Of a DNA stretch of 36,313 nt, positions 15,750 through 23,866 are shown piece after piece (the stretch's first letter is position 1; the number at the start of each line of letters is the position of its first letter). A program made the position numbers and the translations under genes. Below the pieces are notes generated by a model. It saw only the letters and a program-made list of their open reading frames with translations, did no database searches and was not told the origin of the DNA. This DNA comes from a virus: positions 1-36,313 of the IMG/VR virus record IMGVR_UViG_3300008448_000287; one strand, given 5' to 3'.

Positions 15750-17426
15750 ATGATTGATATAAATTATCTAAACAGCAATTTAGGTTCTCTTCGTCCTAAC
15801 AAACATTACGAAGATTGGGTTGAAGTAAGGGACACCATGTTTGTCCATACAAGGGGCAAGAATCCAGGTGATATCCTTACTAAAAGGAGGCCGAATGAAG
15901 ACCCTGAGTTGATGGAATATCGTCTTTCGATTTATGAGCCTATCACAAAGGGTTCTATAAATCGTGCAATTGATAAATTGTATAGGATATTTGGAGCAGC
16001 CAACTTTTCCATTCAGGTATCTGAAGAATTATCTTCTTATCTGAATGCAAAGAAATTTGATAGTCAGTACTTCTATGCTTTCATTCAGAAGTATGTTGTA
16101 AGAAGGATGATTGAAGACCCTAATGGATATCTTGCATGGATTCCATATGGAGCAGGACTTACAGACCCAACACAGAAGGTTGATGTATATCCTTTGATTA
16201 TAGGATCAGACCAAATCAGATATCTTGATAATTATACAATCTCTTGGGTTGATTATGATGAAAAAAGCAAGGTATCAGAAGGAGGCAAGGTAGTTGACAA
16301 GGGAGAAGTAATTTATACTCTTGATGGAGAAGGATTTTATAAGCATGAACAGTATGGCATCAATCGTGACAAGAAATATGACCTGAGTGTAATTTACATT
16401 CATAATCTTGGTTTCCGTCCTGCCATCGTTCTTGGAGGTGACTTGACTGATGAAGGATATTATGAGTCATATTTCTCAGCCTTTGTTCCATTTGCGAATG
16501 AGGCCATCAGGCAGTATTCAGATTGGCAAGGCATTATGACAACATCAGGATTCCCATATCGGGAAGAGGTTGCAGAAACGTGTTCTGCACCTGGATGTCG
16601 TGATGGTGTTTGCTACAATACTGAAGAAGATGAGCATTACCCTTGTAAAGTCTGTAAGGGTACAGGAAGGATTATTTCACGCTCTCCATATGGTGTATTC
16701 CTAAAAGAGAAAGGAGGTAATGTCCTTGATTCGAATTTTGGAAATGATGCCATGATTCGTTTTGTTGCACCTCCTGTCGATATCATCAAGTATTCAGGTG
16801 AGGCATGGCAAGTTCTTCTGAAGAAGGCTGAAGAGGCATTGCATCTTGACAAGATTGATGAGGCTCAGTCAGGAACGGCAAAGCAGATTGATAGGGAAGA
16901 TTCGTTCATGGTTTTGACAAAGATTAGTAACAACATCTTTGATGAAATCATCTATCGCTCATTATTGATAATTGAAAAACTTCGGAATGTAAGTAGCCCG
17001 ATGGATCCGATTATCATCAAGCCAATTTCTTTCTCAATGAAGACGGAATATGATTTGATTAATGAGATTAATATGTTGCATGACAGAAATGCACCGGTTG
17101 CATTTTTGGTTGAGGCAACAAAAGACCTGGCTAAGAAAAGGTTCTCAGGAAATCAGTCAATTGCAAGGATGGTTGAGGTTCTTGTCGCTTATGATCCTAT
17201 TTATCATCTTGACACAAAGGACAAGCATATGCTGATGTTGTCAGGAACGATTAGAAAGGATGATGTGATTAAATCTCTGTTTGCTTACAAGATGCTTGTT
17301 TCGTTGACTTCTGAAAATGGCAATGAATATCTTGAGAAGGATTTGTCAGAGATTTTTGCTGACCTTGATAGACTTATTGCTCCTGTAATCTTACAGTATG
17401 CTAATATGCCAATCATCACAATCTAA
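15750..17426 (+). CDS. Portal protein with Cys/zinc-finger-like insertion
   Basis: 558 aa, followed directly by a MuF-like head gene, the standard portal position. Portal-like features are the N-terminal ERL region, the ...YLAWIPYG / VYPLIIGSDQIRYLDN wing strands, and the long C-terminal helical part (AEEALHLDKIDEAQSGTAKQ, IDREDSFMVLTKISNNIFDE). A dodecameric portal forms the DNA entry vertex and binds TerL. Unusually, residues 278-302 hold five cysteines (C278, C283, C288, C299, C302) ending in CKVCKGTG, which resembles the CxxCxGxG repeat of DnaJ zinc fingers. The stop overlaps the next ATG. Confidence 0.8.
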   Translation: MIDINYLNSNLGSLRPNKHYEDWVEVRDTMFVHTRGKNPGDILTKRRPNEDPELMEYRLSIYEPITKGSINRAIDKLYRIFGAANFSIQVSEELSSYLNAKKFDSQYFYAFIQKYVVRRMIEDPNGYLAWIPYGAGLTDPTQKVDVYPLIIGSDQIRYLDNYTISWVDYDEKSKVSEGGKVVDKGEVIYTLDGEGFYKHEQYGINRDKKYDLSVIYIHNLGFRPAIVLGGDLTDEGYYESYFSAFVPFANEAIRQYSDWQGIMTTSGFPYREEVAETCSAPGCRDGVCYNTEEDEHYPCKVCKGTGRIISRSPYGVFLKEKGGNVLDSNFGNDAMIRFVAPPVDIIKYSGEAWQVLLKKAEEALHLDKIDEAQSGTAKQIDREDSFMVLTKISNNIFDEIIYRSLLIIEKLRNVSSPMDPIIIKPISFSMKTEYDLINEINMLHDRNAPVAFLVEATKDLAKKRFSGNQSIARMVEVLVAYDPIYHLDTKDKHMLMLSGTIRKDDVIKSLFAYKMLVSLTSENGNEYLEKDLSEIFADLDRLIAPVILQYANMPIITI

Positions 17427-18286
17427 TGATTCCAAAGGAAGTTGACAAGGCGATTGATGAGAAGGAAGAGGTAGTTAATTCTGCCGATGATGAGTTTGTT
17501 ACATCTGATTGGAGCGATATTGAGAATGACATTTATAGGGATGTCAAAAGGTATACAAACAAGTTAGAATCAGAAGATGGTGAGTTGTTGTTCTCAGATG
17601 AGAATATAGCCTTGATTGCAGCTATGACTGCAATTATTGCTACTTCAATTCAAAAATCAGTCTATCCTGCCAAAACAAAGAAATACATTGAAGAGTTTGA
17701 CAAGGTATATTCTTTAAATAGAGAAATACATTCCAAATTGAATGGTATCAGTCCTGAAGAATGGGATGAACTGATTAAACCATTGCAATTACAGAACATC
17801 CAAATCACCCTCCAAAATCTTACCGGCATAGGTCTGTCAACTTCATTTATTGAACCCCTAAAGCAAAATATTTATAAAAATATTGTGGCAGGGGCAACAA
17901 TAGAAGATTTGGAAACCTATATGCAGTCTTTCATCATTACCAATAACGAAAGATTAGGCCAATTAAAGCGATATAGCACATTAATAGCAAGGGATGCTAT
18001 ATATCAGTTTGATGGGCAAATCAACGCCTATATCGCATCTAAATACAAATACGACTCATATTATTATAGGGGAGGGATTATAAAAGACAGCCGACCCCAA
18101 TGTGTCAGATGGTCGAATATGAGTATTTTGAAAAAATCTGACTTAGCTAAGGAGATTAGTTGGGCTTATACCTATGGGAATGGGATGATTCCTGGAACGA
18201 CACCGGAAACCTTTTCGGTCTATCGGGGAGGTTATAATTGCCGTCATACGGCAGTACCTTTTGACTCAAAAACTATAAATTTGTAA
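17426..18286 (+). CDS. Phage Mu F-like minor head protein
   Basis: 286 aa, overlapping the portal stop (TAATG). The C-terminal half has the MuF pattern: IARDAIYQFDGQINAY, then KDSRPQCVRWSNM and the terminal GGYNCRHTAVPF, corresponding to the D-R-x-C...NCRH signature. The N-terminal part is helical with a hydrophobic segment (IALIAAMTAIIATSI). MuF proteins are minor capsid components close to the portal, sometimes ejected. Size and neighbours fit well. Confidence 0.82.
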   Translation: MIPKEVDKAIDEKEEVVNSADDEFVTSDWSDIENDIYRDVKRYTNKLESEDGELLFSDENIALIAAMTAIIATSIQKSVYPAKTKKYIEEFDKVYSLNREIHSKLNGISPEEWDELIKPLQLQNIQITLQNLTGIGLSTSFIEPLKQNIYKNIVAGATIEDLETYMQSFIITNNERLGQLKRYSTLIARDAIYQFDGQINAYIASKYKYDSYYYRGGIIKDSRPQCVRWSNMSILKKSDLAKEISWAYTYGNGMIPGTTPETFSVYRGGYNCRHTAVPFDSKTINL

Positions 18287-18287
18287 T

Positions 18288-18539
18288 ATGGACAAGAAGA
18301 TTAGAATTCAGAATGTAAAGACAGGTGTTGTCTTTTTCAAAACTGAAACTGCTGTTAAAATAATGAAGAAGCATGGTTTGTTTGACGATTTTCAGGTTAT
18401 TCCTGATTTGATTCCGACACCTATTGTTGAGCAACCTATCGTACAGGAAGAAACACAGACAGAATTAACACCTGTAAAAAGGGGACGCAAACCTAAAGAA
18501 GTGCAAGAAGTACAAAACGAACAAACCGAAGAACAATGA
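18288..18539 (+). CDS. Small head-region protein with AT-hook-like tail, 83 aa
   Basis: Starts 1 bp after the MuF-like stop and overlaps the next gene (ATGA, 18536-18539). The front (MDKKIRIQNVKTGVVFFKTE) looks like a small folded unit resembling head-tail joining fragments. The rest is a Pro/Glu/Gln-rich linker with KRGRKPKE, an AT-hook-like element, then an acidic end. It may be a minor head component, or a DNA-binding or scaffold-associated protein. No family is recognised. Confidence 0.55.
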   Translation: MDKKIRIQNVKTGVVFFKTETAVKIMKKHGLFDDFQVIPDLIPTPIVEQPIVQEETQTELTPVKRGRKPKEVQEVQNEQTEEQ

Positions 18540-19360
18540 AAAACTTAGAAGCATTCCTCAAAAAGATTGGACTTACCAATGAGTCCATTCAGAAATTGAA
18601 TTCCGATGATGAGATAAACATCGATGAGATTTATAAATCTTATCAGACTCAGATTCGTAGTGCAATGTCAAATGATCCCGAATTCATTCAGCCAATCAGA
18701 GATGAGATTAGGGGTACTGAGTTGAGTAAGGTTGAACATAAAATCAAGAAAACTTTTGCTCTTGAACCAAATGAGATTCAGGGTAAAAAGTTCGATGAAA
18801 TTGTTGCTCTTGCCTTTCAAAAGACAATGAACAATGCGTCTTCATCATCTTCTGAAGAAATTCAAAATAAACTAATTGAACTTTCAAAAGAGAATAAAAG
18901 ACTTTTGGAAGAGGTGATTCCGGCTAAAGAAGCTGAGTCAAAAGACTTCATTAAGAAGTATCAATTGACAGCTATTCAGCAAGCAAAATTGGCTTCTAAG
19001 AAATTGCTTGTAGGAATGAATGTAGCTATTCCTGCAATTGAGGCCAAAATCAAAGAATTGAAATGGAATCTTGATGTCGATACTGATGGTCAAGTTCAAG
19101 TCAAGACTTCTGAAGGATTAAATGTTCTTGCAAAGGATGGAACTAAGGTCATGTCTTACGATGATATTTTAGACTATGTTCTTGGACAAGAACAATTGAA
19201 TTTAGTGATTCAATCAAATGGATCACCCGATAATCAGGTAGCCCGTAAGCAGCCTATTATCGAAAACAATTTAGATAAGCCAAAGTACAATGTTCCTGGT
19301 CTAAAGAAGGCTCAAGAAAATGCCGAATCAATGAAGTCCATCAGAACATTTGGACAATAA
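18536..19360 (+). CDS. Scaffold protein candidate
   Basis: 274 aa, highly charged and largely helical, with a coiled-coil centre (EIQNKLIELSKENKRLLEEV) and a conserved-looking DxDGQVQVKT...VLAKDGTKVMSYDDILDYVL segment near residues 180-215. It lies immediately before the major capsid gene, the normal place of a capsid scaffold. No protease motif is visible in it. It ends just before the capsid promoter, whose -33 TTTG lies inside the last codons. Confidence 0.65.
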   Translation: MKNLEAFLKKIGLTNESIQKLNSDDEINIDEIYKSYQTQIRSAMSNDPEFIQPIRDEIRGTELSKVEHKIKKTFALEPNEIQGKKFDEIVALAFQKTMNNASSSSSEEIQNKLIELSKENKRLLEEVIPAKEAESKDFIKKYQLTAIQQAKLASKKLLVGMNVAIPAIEAKIKELKWNLDVDTDGQVQVKTSEGLNVLAKDGTKVMSYDDILDYVLGQEQLNLVIQSNGSPDNQVARKQPIIENNLDKPKYNVPGLKKAQENAESMKSIRTFGQ

Positions 19361-19380
19361 TTAAATATATAGTATATTTG
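19349..19380 (+). promoter_or_regulatory. Strong Bacteroidota-type promoter for the major capsid gene
   Basis: The -33 element TTTG (19349-19352), a 20-bp spacer and the -7 element TATATTTG (19373-19380) match the Bacteroidota consensus exactly. The -33 part lies in the last codons of the scaffold gene. The predicted transcript starts near 19385 and has a leader of about 170 nt before the capsid ATG at 19558. Confidence 0.75.
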
Positions 19381-19386
19381 GCCTTG

Positions 19387-19501
19387 GGAGGTGATGCTCC
19401 GTAAAACATTATCCGAGGTAGCCTTCCTTTCAGGCAAATCGGGGAAATCGGGTATCCCAAAACCGAATTACTTGAGAAATCAGGTTGTTCAGTTTTGGGA
19501 T
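19387..19501 (+). promoter_or_regulatory. Structured 5' leader of the capsid mRNA
   Basis: Nested inverted repeats lie between promoter and capsid gene. GGAG/CTCC (19387-19390 with 19397-19400) and GCCT/AGGC (19421-19424 with 19432-19435) come first. Then there is a perfect 10-bp stem ATCCCAAAAC/GTTTTGGGAT (19454-19463 with 19492-19501) enclosing a 6-bp hairpin with a GAAA tetraloop (19470-19475 with 19480-19485). The rest of the leader (19510-19557) is A/C-rich and unstructured, as expected for ribosome loading in Bacteroidota. No T-run follows the long stem, so it is not a simple terminator. It may stabilise the mRNA or regulate capsid translation; no known riboswitch is recognised. Confidence 0.55.
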
Positions 19502-19557
19502 TCTTGCATATATACCCCAAAGAAAAACTAACTCAAAACAATTTAAAAAATTAAAAA

Positions 19558-20565
19558 ATGGCTTACACCCAAGGATTGTGTTCATCGCTCCAGGTGAATC
19601 TCAATGACATTGCAGGAACAAACGCTCCTGCTCTTGCTCGTCAGAAAGTTGGTATGATTGATGCCCTTATGTCTGACGTAAATCGTGCCGGTTTTACTGC
19701 TGAAGTTGTTCCAACTAACGGCAAATTCCGTGCTGTACAAATCAACTACATCGGTCAGGCTTGTGATTCTGACGTAAACACTTCATGTGCTGCTAATTGT
19801 ACTGAAGATGTTACTCCTGAGCCTGCTCAGATGCTGATGACTTCATTCAATTGTGCCAAATATAAGATGGGCTTTGATGAGGCTGATATGCGTAAACTGT
19901 GTGAAGCAGACAGCGTATGGGTTGCTCAAAACATCATGCGAGCAATGAATGCCATCAACACTTCTGTTGACAAGGCTCTCATCGCAGCTCTTACTTGGGG
20001 TGCAAATGCATCAGGTGATGCTACTACCTCTTTGCCTTTGTTTACGACTGCCGGACTTCCTAACCCAATGGCTTGGGCGCAAATCCTGAATACTTTCGAT
20101 GCTCTTGGTGCAAGTGGCGCACCAATCGTTGTTGGAGGTCAGATGGTTGATCTTTATGCTAAGGCACAATCAATTGCTTGCTGCAATACAGTAGCAGGAA
20201 TGGATTTGTCACAAGGCGGTGGTACTGCTTATTTCTATTCTGACCATTTCATTAACACAGTTGAAACACCAACTACCTTCTTCGGATGGGCGCCTGGTGC
20301 AAAGCAAATGGTTACTTGGAATAAGTACCTTGGAGAATACGCAAAGCGTAACGATTCTTTTGAGCATGGAACAATCGTTGATCCGTTTACAGGATTAGTT
20401 TACGACTTGAAGACATCTTACGATGATTGTGCTGAGAAGTGGTATGTTGAACTTGCTTTGAATTGGAACTTCATCGAAGTACCGGCAGCTTACTGCATCG
20501 AAGATGCAAATGGCTCAATCCAATTTGAAGATTGCTCGGCCGGTGCTGTTTCTTGCCCTGCTTAA
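19558..20565 (+). CDS. Major capsid protein candidate
   Basis: 335 aa, after the scaffold candidate, with its own consensus promoter, a long leader and a terminator-like hairpin behind it. This is the layout of the most highly expressed virion gene. Codon use is the most GC-rich/optimised of the late genes (CGT, ATC, AAC, CTT). The sequence (MAYTQGLCSSLQVNLNDIAG...) has helical and beta parts compatible with an HK97-fold capsid, but no diagnostic motif was identified. It contains 12 cysteines, several in the C-terminal 60 residues (YCIED, EDCSAGAVSCPA), which is unusual and might reflect disulfides or metal binding. Confidence 0.78.
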   Translation: MAYTQGLCSSLQVNLNDIAGTNAPALARQKVGMIDALMSDVNRAGFTAEVVPTNGKFRAVQINYIGQACDSDVNTSCAANCTEDVTPEPAQMLMTSFNCAKYKMGFDEADMRKLCEADSVWVAQNIMRAMNAINTSVDKALIAALTWGANASGDATTSLPLFTTAGLPNPMAWAQILNTFDALGASGAPIVVGGQMVDLYAKAQSIACCNTVAGMDLSQGGGTAYFYSDHFINTVETPTTFFGWAPGAKQMVTWNKYLGEYAKRNDSFEHGTIVDPFTGLVYDLKTSYDDCAEKWYVELALNWNFIEVPAAYCIEDANGSIQFEDCSAGAVSCPA

Positions 20566-20576
20566 TTCAAAAATTT

Positions 20577-20600
20577 GGGGAGTGATTTCGGTCACTCCCC
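20577..20600 (+). terminator. Terminator-like hairpin after the capsid gene
   Basis: A perfect 9-bp stem GGGGAGTGA/TCACTCCCC has a 6-nt loop (TTTCGG). The following TTCACTCTT is only partly T-rich, so termination may be incomplete. The hairpin could also protect the 3' end of capsid mRNA and lower expression of the genes behind it. Confidence 0.6.
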
Positions 20601-20626
20601 TTCACTCTTAAAAAAAATCATAGAAC

Positions 20627-21196
20627 ATGGCTATTTGTAATTCTTCATGTGCAGTAACCCTTCCATGCCCTTTGGATGCAGGTTGCGAAATTCAGACAAG
20701 GGCAGGTGGTATCAAGCAATTTGCCATTGTTAAATGTGATGTAAGTTTTGACATCACAGATGAAGCAGAGTGGCAAACTAAATTGAATGACGGTGATGCT
20801 ATGTTGAGCGGTATCGTACTTGGACAGAAGCCAAAAGGAACTTTCACCAAGAAGCGTATCAGTTCATGTAGTGCAGAAGCAGTAGTTGGTGCTGAAAAGC
20901 AAATTACTTTCCAAGATTATAATGTTGGAAATAATTATACTGCAAATGCCCATTGTGCAGCTTACACTTTTTGGAACACTATTCTGACAAATGCAAGTGC
21001 GTACAAATTGGCTTACATCACCTGTGACAATTTGCTGTATGGTCTTATTAACGATTTCCAAATCGAAATCGATGAGGTTATCGAAGACAACAATACAGGA
21101 TCAACATTCTTTGACGGAACGATTCTTTGGAATCAGGTTCAAATGATTTGCCCTGTATATGTTGATCTTTCAACTTTGAGTAACGGCTCTTGCTGA
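20627..21196 (+). CDS. Cys-rich virion protein; major tail protein candidate
   Basis: 189 aa with 10 cysteines, beginning MAICNSSCAVTLPCPLDAGC. It lies between two hairpin terminators directly after the capsid gene, so it is probably made in large amounts. No other gene is an obvious major tail (tube) protein, and the size and beta-rich pattern fit a tube subunit; a capsid decoration protein is the alternative. Its cysteine wealth and good codon use resemble the capsid gene. Confidence 0.5.
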   Translation: MAICNSSCAVTLPCPLDAGCEIQTRAGGIKQFAIVKCDVSFDITDEAEWQTKLNDGDAMLSGIVLGQKPKGTFTKKRISSCSAEAVVGAEKQITFQDYNVGNNYTANAHCAAYTFWNTILTNASAYKLAYITCDNLLYGLINDFQIEIDEVIEDNNTGSTFFDGTILWNQVQMICPVYVDLSTLSNGSC

Positions 21197-21219
21197 TAAT
21201 CAAAGTTAATGCGTAACAA

Positions 21220-21254
21220 AGCCGGGCATTTCTTAGGATTTGTCCGGCTTTTTT
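21220..21254 (+). terminator. Rho-independent terminator
   Basis: A 9-bp stem AGCCGGGCA/TGTCCGGCT (one G-U pair, 21220-21228 with 21241-21249) with a 12-nt loop is followed by a run of six T. It closes the capsid/second virion protein unit. Confidence 0.82.
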
Positions 21255-21280
21255 ATCAAAACAATAAATAAACAAAAACC

Positions 21281-21700
21281 ATGATTATTCAAATCGACCT
21301 CTTAAAAGACATTAATCCCAATGTTCAGTATGCCGTGTATCAATTGCATAGTATGCTTGGTAAATACTATAATATTTCCATTTGGAAAGGCCATTATGAT
21401 CTGAAATATGGTCAGGCCATGATGAGCAACAATGGCATTATGGTTTGTGTTGAACAGATGGGATCATCATTCAAATACAAGGCAAATCATACCCCTGAAA
21501 TCAAAATGGCGATTAAGACTCTTAAAGAACATCTAAAAGAGGTAAAAATCGATGTTATAGATAAGGGAAAATTTGACATATTTGCTTTTACATACGATGA
21601 ACCTCAGAAATCGACTAAAAAGAAAAAAGAAGAAGTAATCAATGAGGATTCAGTAGTGCAATGGCCTATTGAAAACAAAGAAGAAGATGGGAATATTTAA
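21281..21700 (+). CDS. Hypothetical protein, 139 aa
   Basis: Starts after an A-rich leader (CAATAAATAAACAAAAACC) downstream of the terminator. It is a mixed alpha/beta protein (MIIQIDLLKDINPNVQYAVY) with a basic KKSTKKKKEE linker and acidic end. The end overlaps the amidase start by 14 bp. The position, between a tail-tube candidate and the lysin, is compatible with a minor tail or chaperone role, but no family is recognised. Confidence 0.55.
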   Translation: MIIQIDLLKDINPNVQYAVYQLHSMLGKYYNISIWKGHYDLKYGQAMMSNNGIMVCVEQMGSSFKYKANHTPEIKMAIKTLKEHLKEVKIDVIDKGKFDIFAFTYDEPQKSTKKKKEEVINEDSVVQWPIENKEEDGNI

Positions 21701-22196
21701 ATATCTCATAATTCATTGTACAGCGACACCTGAAGGTCGTTCAGTTACTGCTGAAACCGTTAGGAATTGGCACACTAAGCCAAAGCCTGTTGGAAGAGGT
21801 TGGAGTGTTGTAGGCTATTCAGATTTGATTTTATTAGATGGATCAAGGCATCAGTTCGTAAAACATAATGGTGATAAATGGATTGATGCAAACGAGGTAA
21901 CAAATGGTGTTGCAGGGATTAACTCTGTTTCCAGGCACATTTGTTATGTTGGTGGCTTGAGTACTGATAAAAGGAAGGCCAAGGATACTTTGACCGATAA
22001 ACAGAATGCAATGTTGAGTGCAATAATTGCTGAGGTTTTATCTTATGCTCCTGATGTGATGATTGCCGGTCACAATCAGTTTGCACAAAAAGATTGCCCT
22101 TCTTTCTATGTCCCTGACTATCTTAGAGAACGATGTTTAATCAAAGTTCCTGAGAAAAACATTTACAAAGCAAACCCATTTGGATATGATTCCTAA
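21687..22196 (+). CDS. Endolysin: N-acetylmuramoyl-L-alanine amidase, T7-lysozyme type
   Basis: 169 aa from the ATG at 21687 (an in-frame TTG at 21669 is less likely). It hydrolyses the bond between muramic acid and the stem peptide. Zinc ligands and catalytic residues of the Amidase_2/PGRP fold are visible: His10 (IIHCTATPEG), Tyr44 (VVGYSD), His129 (IAGHNQ), Lys135 and Cys137 (QKDCPSF). They parallel His17, Tyr46, His122, Lys128 and Cys130 of T7 lysozyme. There is no signal peptide, so release needs the holin at 23336. The length is normal for a single-domain Gram-negative phage lysin. Confidence 0.88.
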   Translation: MGIFKYLIIHCTATPEGRSVTAETVRNWHTKPKPVGRGWSVVGYSDLILLDGSRHQFVKHNGDKWIDANEVTNGVAGINSVSRHICYVGGLSTDKRKAKDTLTDKQNAMLSAIIAEVLSYAPDVMIAGHNQFAQKDCPSFYVPDYLRERCLIKVPEKNIYKANPFGYDS

Positions 22197-23127
22197 TTGT
22201 CTAAACGAATGGATTGGAGTCAAGTGTTTGAGCCAATCTAAATCAGGATTTTGGATTAATGACCTTGAAGGTCTTAATCTGAAATATGCAGCTGATATTG
22301 TCGATACAGACCATATTTCAGGTCTTGAATTTCTAAAATCAAAAATCAATTTTGCGACTGCTCTTGTAATCGAAGAGATAAAGGGGTATATGATGCCCTA
22401 TTATCGGATTAATTCATTGGTTGATGAGATTCTTGTCGGTGATTGGAGAAAGAATAATTACTTAGCCCCATTGAATGCTGATAGGGGAGTAAAATTGACA
22501 ACCAAGAAATCAAGGCTGTTAAGGATTAGGATTCAGACTGTCAAGATTAATATTCAGCAAGCTAATTATACAGGTTCTCTTGATGTAGTTGATGGAATCG
22601 ATACTGTATCATTCCCATTTACTACTGATGCAAATGGTGAAACTGAAGTATTTGTAAATTACTTGAGCAATACGAATGTTGTTTATGTAACTACAAATAA
22701 TTTAGCCATCAATGTAAATAATTCAGCTGTAAAGGTAAATTGCAATTGCAATACAAAGACAACTTCATTTTTGACTGCCAATGGTTGGAATGGAAGTATA
22801 CCTGTAAATACTACATATGGATTGCAAGTATTAGCATTAGCAGAATGTAGTATTGATGATGTTGCTTGTATTCTTAGCAGTAAATTGACATTCCCTATTC
22901 TTTATCGTGCAGGAATGGAGATTGCAAAAGAAGCAGCTACAACAGACCGATTAAATTCAATCACTTTGCTTGACAGCGAAAAGGTTGATTTGCTTATGAA
23001 TTCATTTAAGGCTGAATACGATAAGTATTTCAAGATTCTTGTTGATTCATTGCCTGAGTTGATGAAAAGAGTCGATGATTGTTGCATTGTCTGTAATCAA
23101 TCACGCTATGTTAACGGATTACCATAA
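22186..23127 (+). CDS. Structural-type protein of unknown role, 313 aa
   Basis: The ATG at 22186 overlaps the amidase end by 11 bp. The front third (CLNEWIGVKCLSQSKSGFWI, then DLEGLNLKYAADIVD) and a middle beta-rich domain (VNYLSNTNVVYVTTNNLAIN, VNCNCN) are followed by a helical C-terminus ending CCIVCNQS. Cysteines are again frequent. Its neighbours are lysin and small genes, so a tail or neck component is the best guess. No known domain is recognised. Confidence 0.5.
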   Translation: MIPNCLNEWIGVKCLSQSKSGFWINDLEGLNLKYAADIVDTDHISGLEFLKSKINFATALVIEEIKGYMMPYYRINSLVDEILVGDWRKNNYLAPLNADRGVKLTTKKSRLLRIRIQTVKINIQQANYTGSLDVVDGIDTVSFPFTTDANGETEVFVNYLSNTNVVYVTTNNLAINVNNSAVKVNCNCNTKTTSFLTANGWNGSIPVNTTYGLQVLALAECSIDDVACILSSKLTFPILYRAGMEIAKEAATTDRLNSITLLDSEKVDLLMNSFKAEYDKYFKILVDSLPELMKRVDDCCIVCNQSRYVNGLP

Positions 23128-23136
23128 TTGAAAAAA

Positions 23137-23262
23137 ATGGCAAAAAGACTTACTATTAGCGAAAAATATCGGCAGTTAAAAAGACAAACCGAACAAGCAG
23201 GAATGAATGTCACAGAAAAGAATGGTAAATTGATTGTATCACGCAAAAAAAAGAAAAAATGA
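23137..23262 (+). CDS. Small basic protein, 41 aa
   Basis: MAKRLTISEKYRQLKRQTEQ, then a short beta pair (MNVTEKNGKLIVSRK) and five lysines. It has an A-rich leader (TTGAAAAAA) and overlaps the following start (ATGA). Size and charge suggest nucleic-acid or protein binding. It was identified by its coupling and composition; the family is unknown. Confidence 0.55.
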   Translation: MAKRLTISEKYRQLKRQTEQAGMNVTEKNGKLIVSRKKKKK

Positions 23263-23339
23263 AAAACAAATGCTGTTCCCAAGGAGGCTCAAGGCCACGA
23301 CCAATGACGATTCAACGCCCTGTTAGAAGGCCAAGATGA
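23259..23339 (+). CDS. Very small Cys/Arg/Pro peptide, 26 aa
   Basis: Linked to both neighbours by ATGA overlaps (23259-23262 and 23336-23339), which is the main evidence for translation. The sequence starts MKNKCCSQGG and ends in a Pro/Arg-rich stretch. Alternatively it only carries ribosomes to the holin start. Confidence 0.4.
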   Translation: MKNKCCSQGGSRPRPMTIQRPVRRPR

Positions 23340-23866
23340 AAGCAATAATTCAGAATGATATCACTCCGATAATTAAATCGGTGTGTTCTTTAAATCTGAA
23401 GTTAGAGGTGTTGATGACTGCTATTGTCGGAGGCTTTTCTATAGGAATGGTTTCCGGAATTGTAACTGATTGGATATTTGATCCTGCGGTTTCTTATTAT
23501 TTTCTTCTTGCATTAATCATTTCTGACCATATCGCAGGAATGACAATTGCCTGGAAGAACAATCGATTTGAAACCAAAAAAGCATTAAGAATCTTTTGGA
23601 CTCTTATTGCTCATACTGCACTTCTATCTTTCTCAACAAATCTTGCTAAAGGATCAGCTGCTATTTATTGGCTCAATGAGGCGATATTTGTACCTGTCTG
23701 TCTTGTAAACATGATTTCTCTGATGAAGAATCTGACTTTGCTTGGCCTTGTAAAGAAAGATGTAACTAACTTCTTCTATCGGAAAGTTGATGTCTATAAA
23801 AACGAATACATTGAGAAAAAAGAAAATAATTCTGACCCTTCTCTTAGGGGTAATGATGGTTGCTAA
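23336..23866 (+). CDS. Holin, phage_holin_4-like
   Basis: 176 aa membrane protein with three to four hydrophobic segments (about 27-44, 52-72, 85-101, 108-128). It carries a conserved-looking DHIAGMTIAWKNNRFETKKA loop, as in phage_holin_4-type holins common in Bacteroidota phages. It would form the inner-membrane lesion that frees the amidase. Its C-terminal, charged end overlaps the spanin gene by 77 bp in another frame. Confidence 0.75.
   Translation: MKAIIQNDITPIIKSVCSLNLKLEVLMTAIVGGFSIGMVSGIVTDWIFDPAVSYYFLLALIISDHIAGMTIAWKNNRFETKKALRIFWTLIAHTALLSFSTNLAKGSAAIYWLNEAIFVPVCLVNMISLMKNLTLLGLVKKDVTNFFYRKVDVYKNEYIEKKENNSDPSLRGNDGC

Noticed and set aside
19381-19460. tRNA or known riboswitch in the capsid leader
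   Set aside because: No tRNA cloverleaf with a GTTC-type loop and no riboswitch consensus could be fitted; described only as a structured leader.
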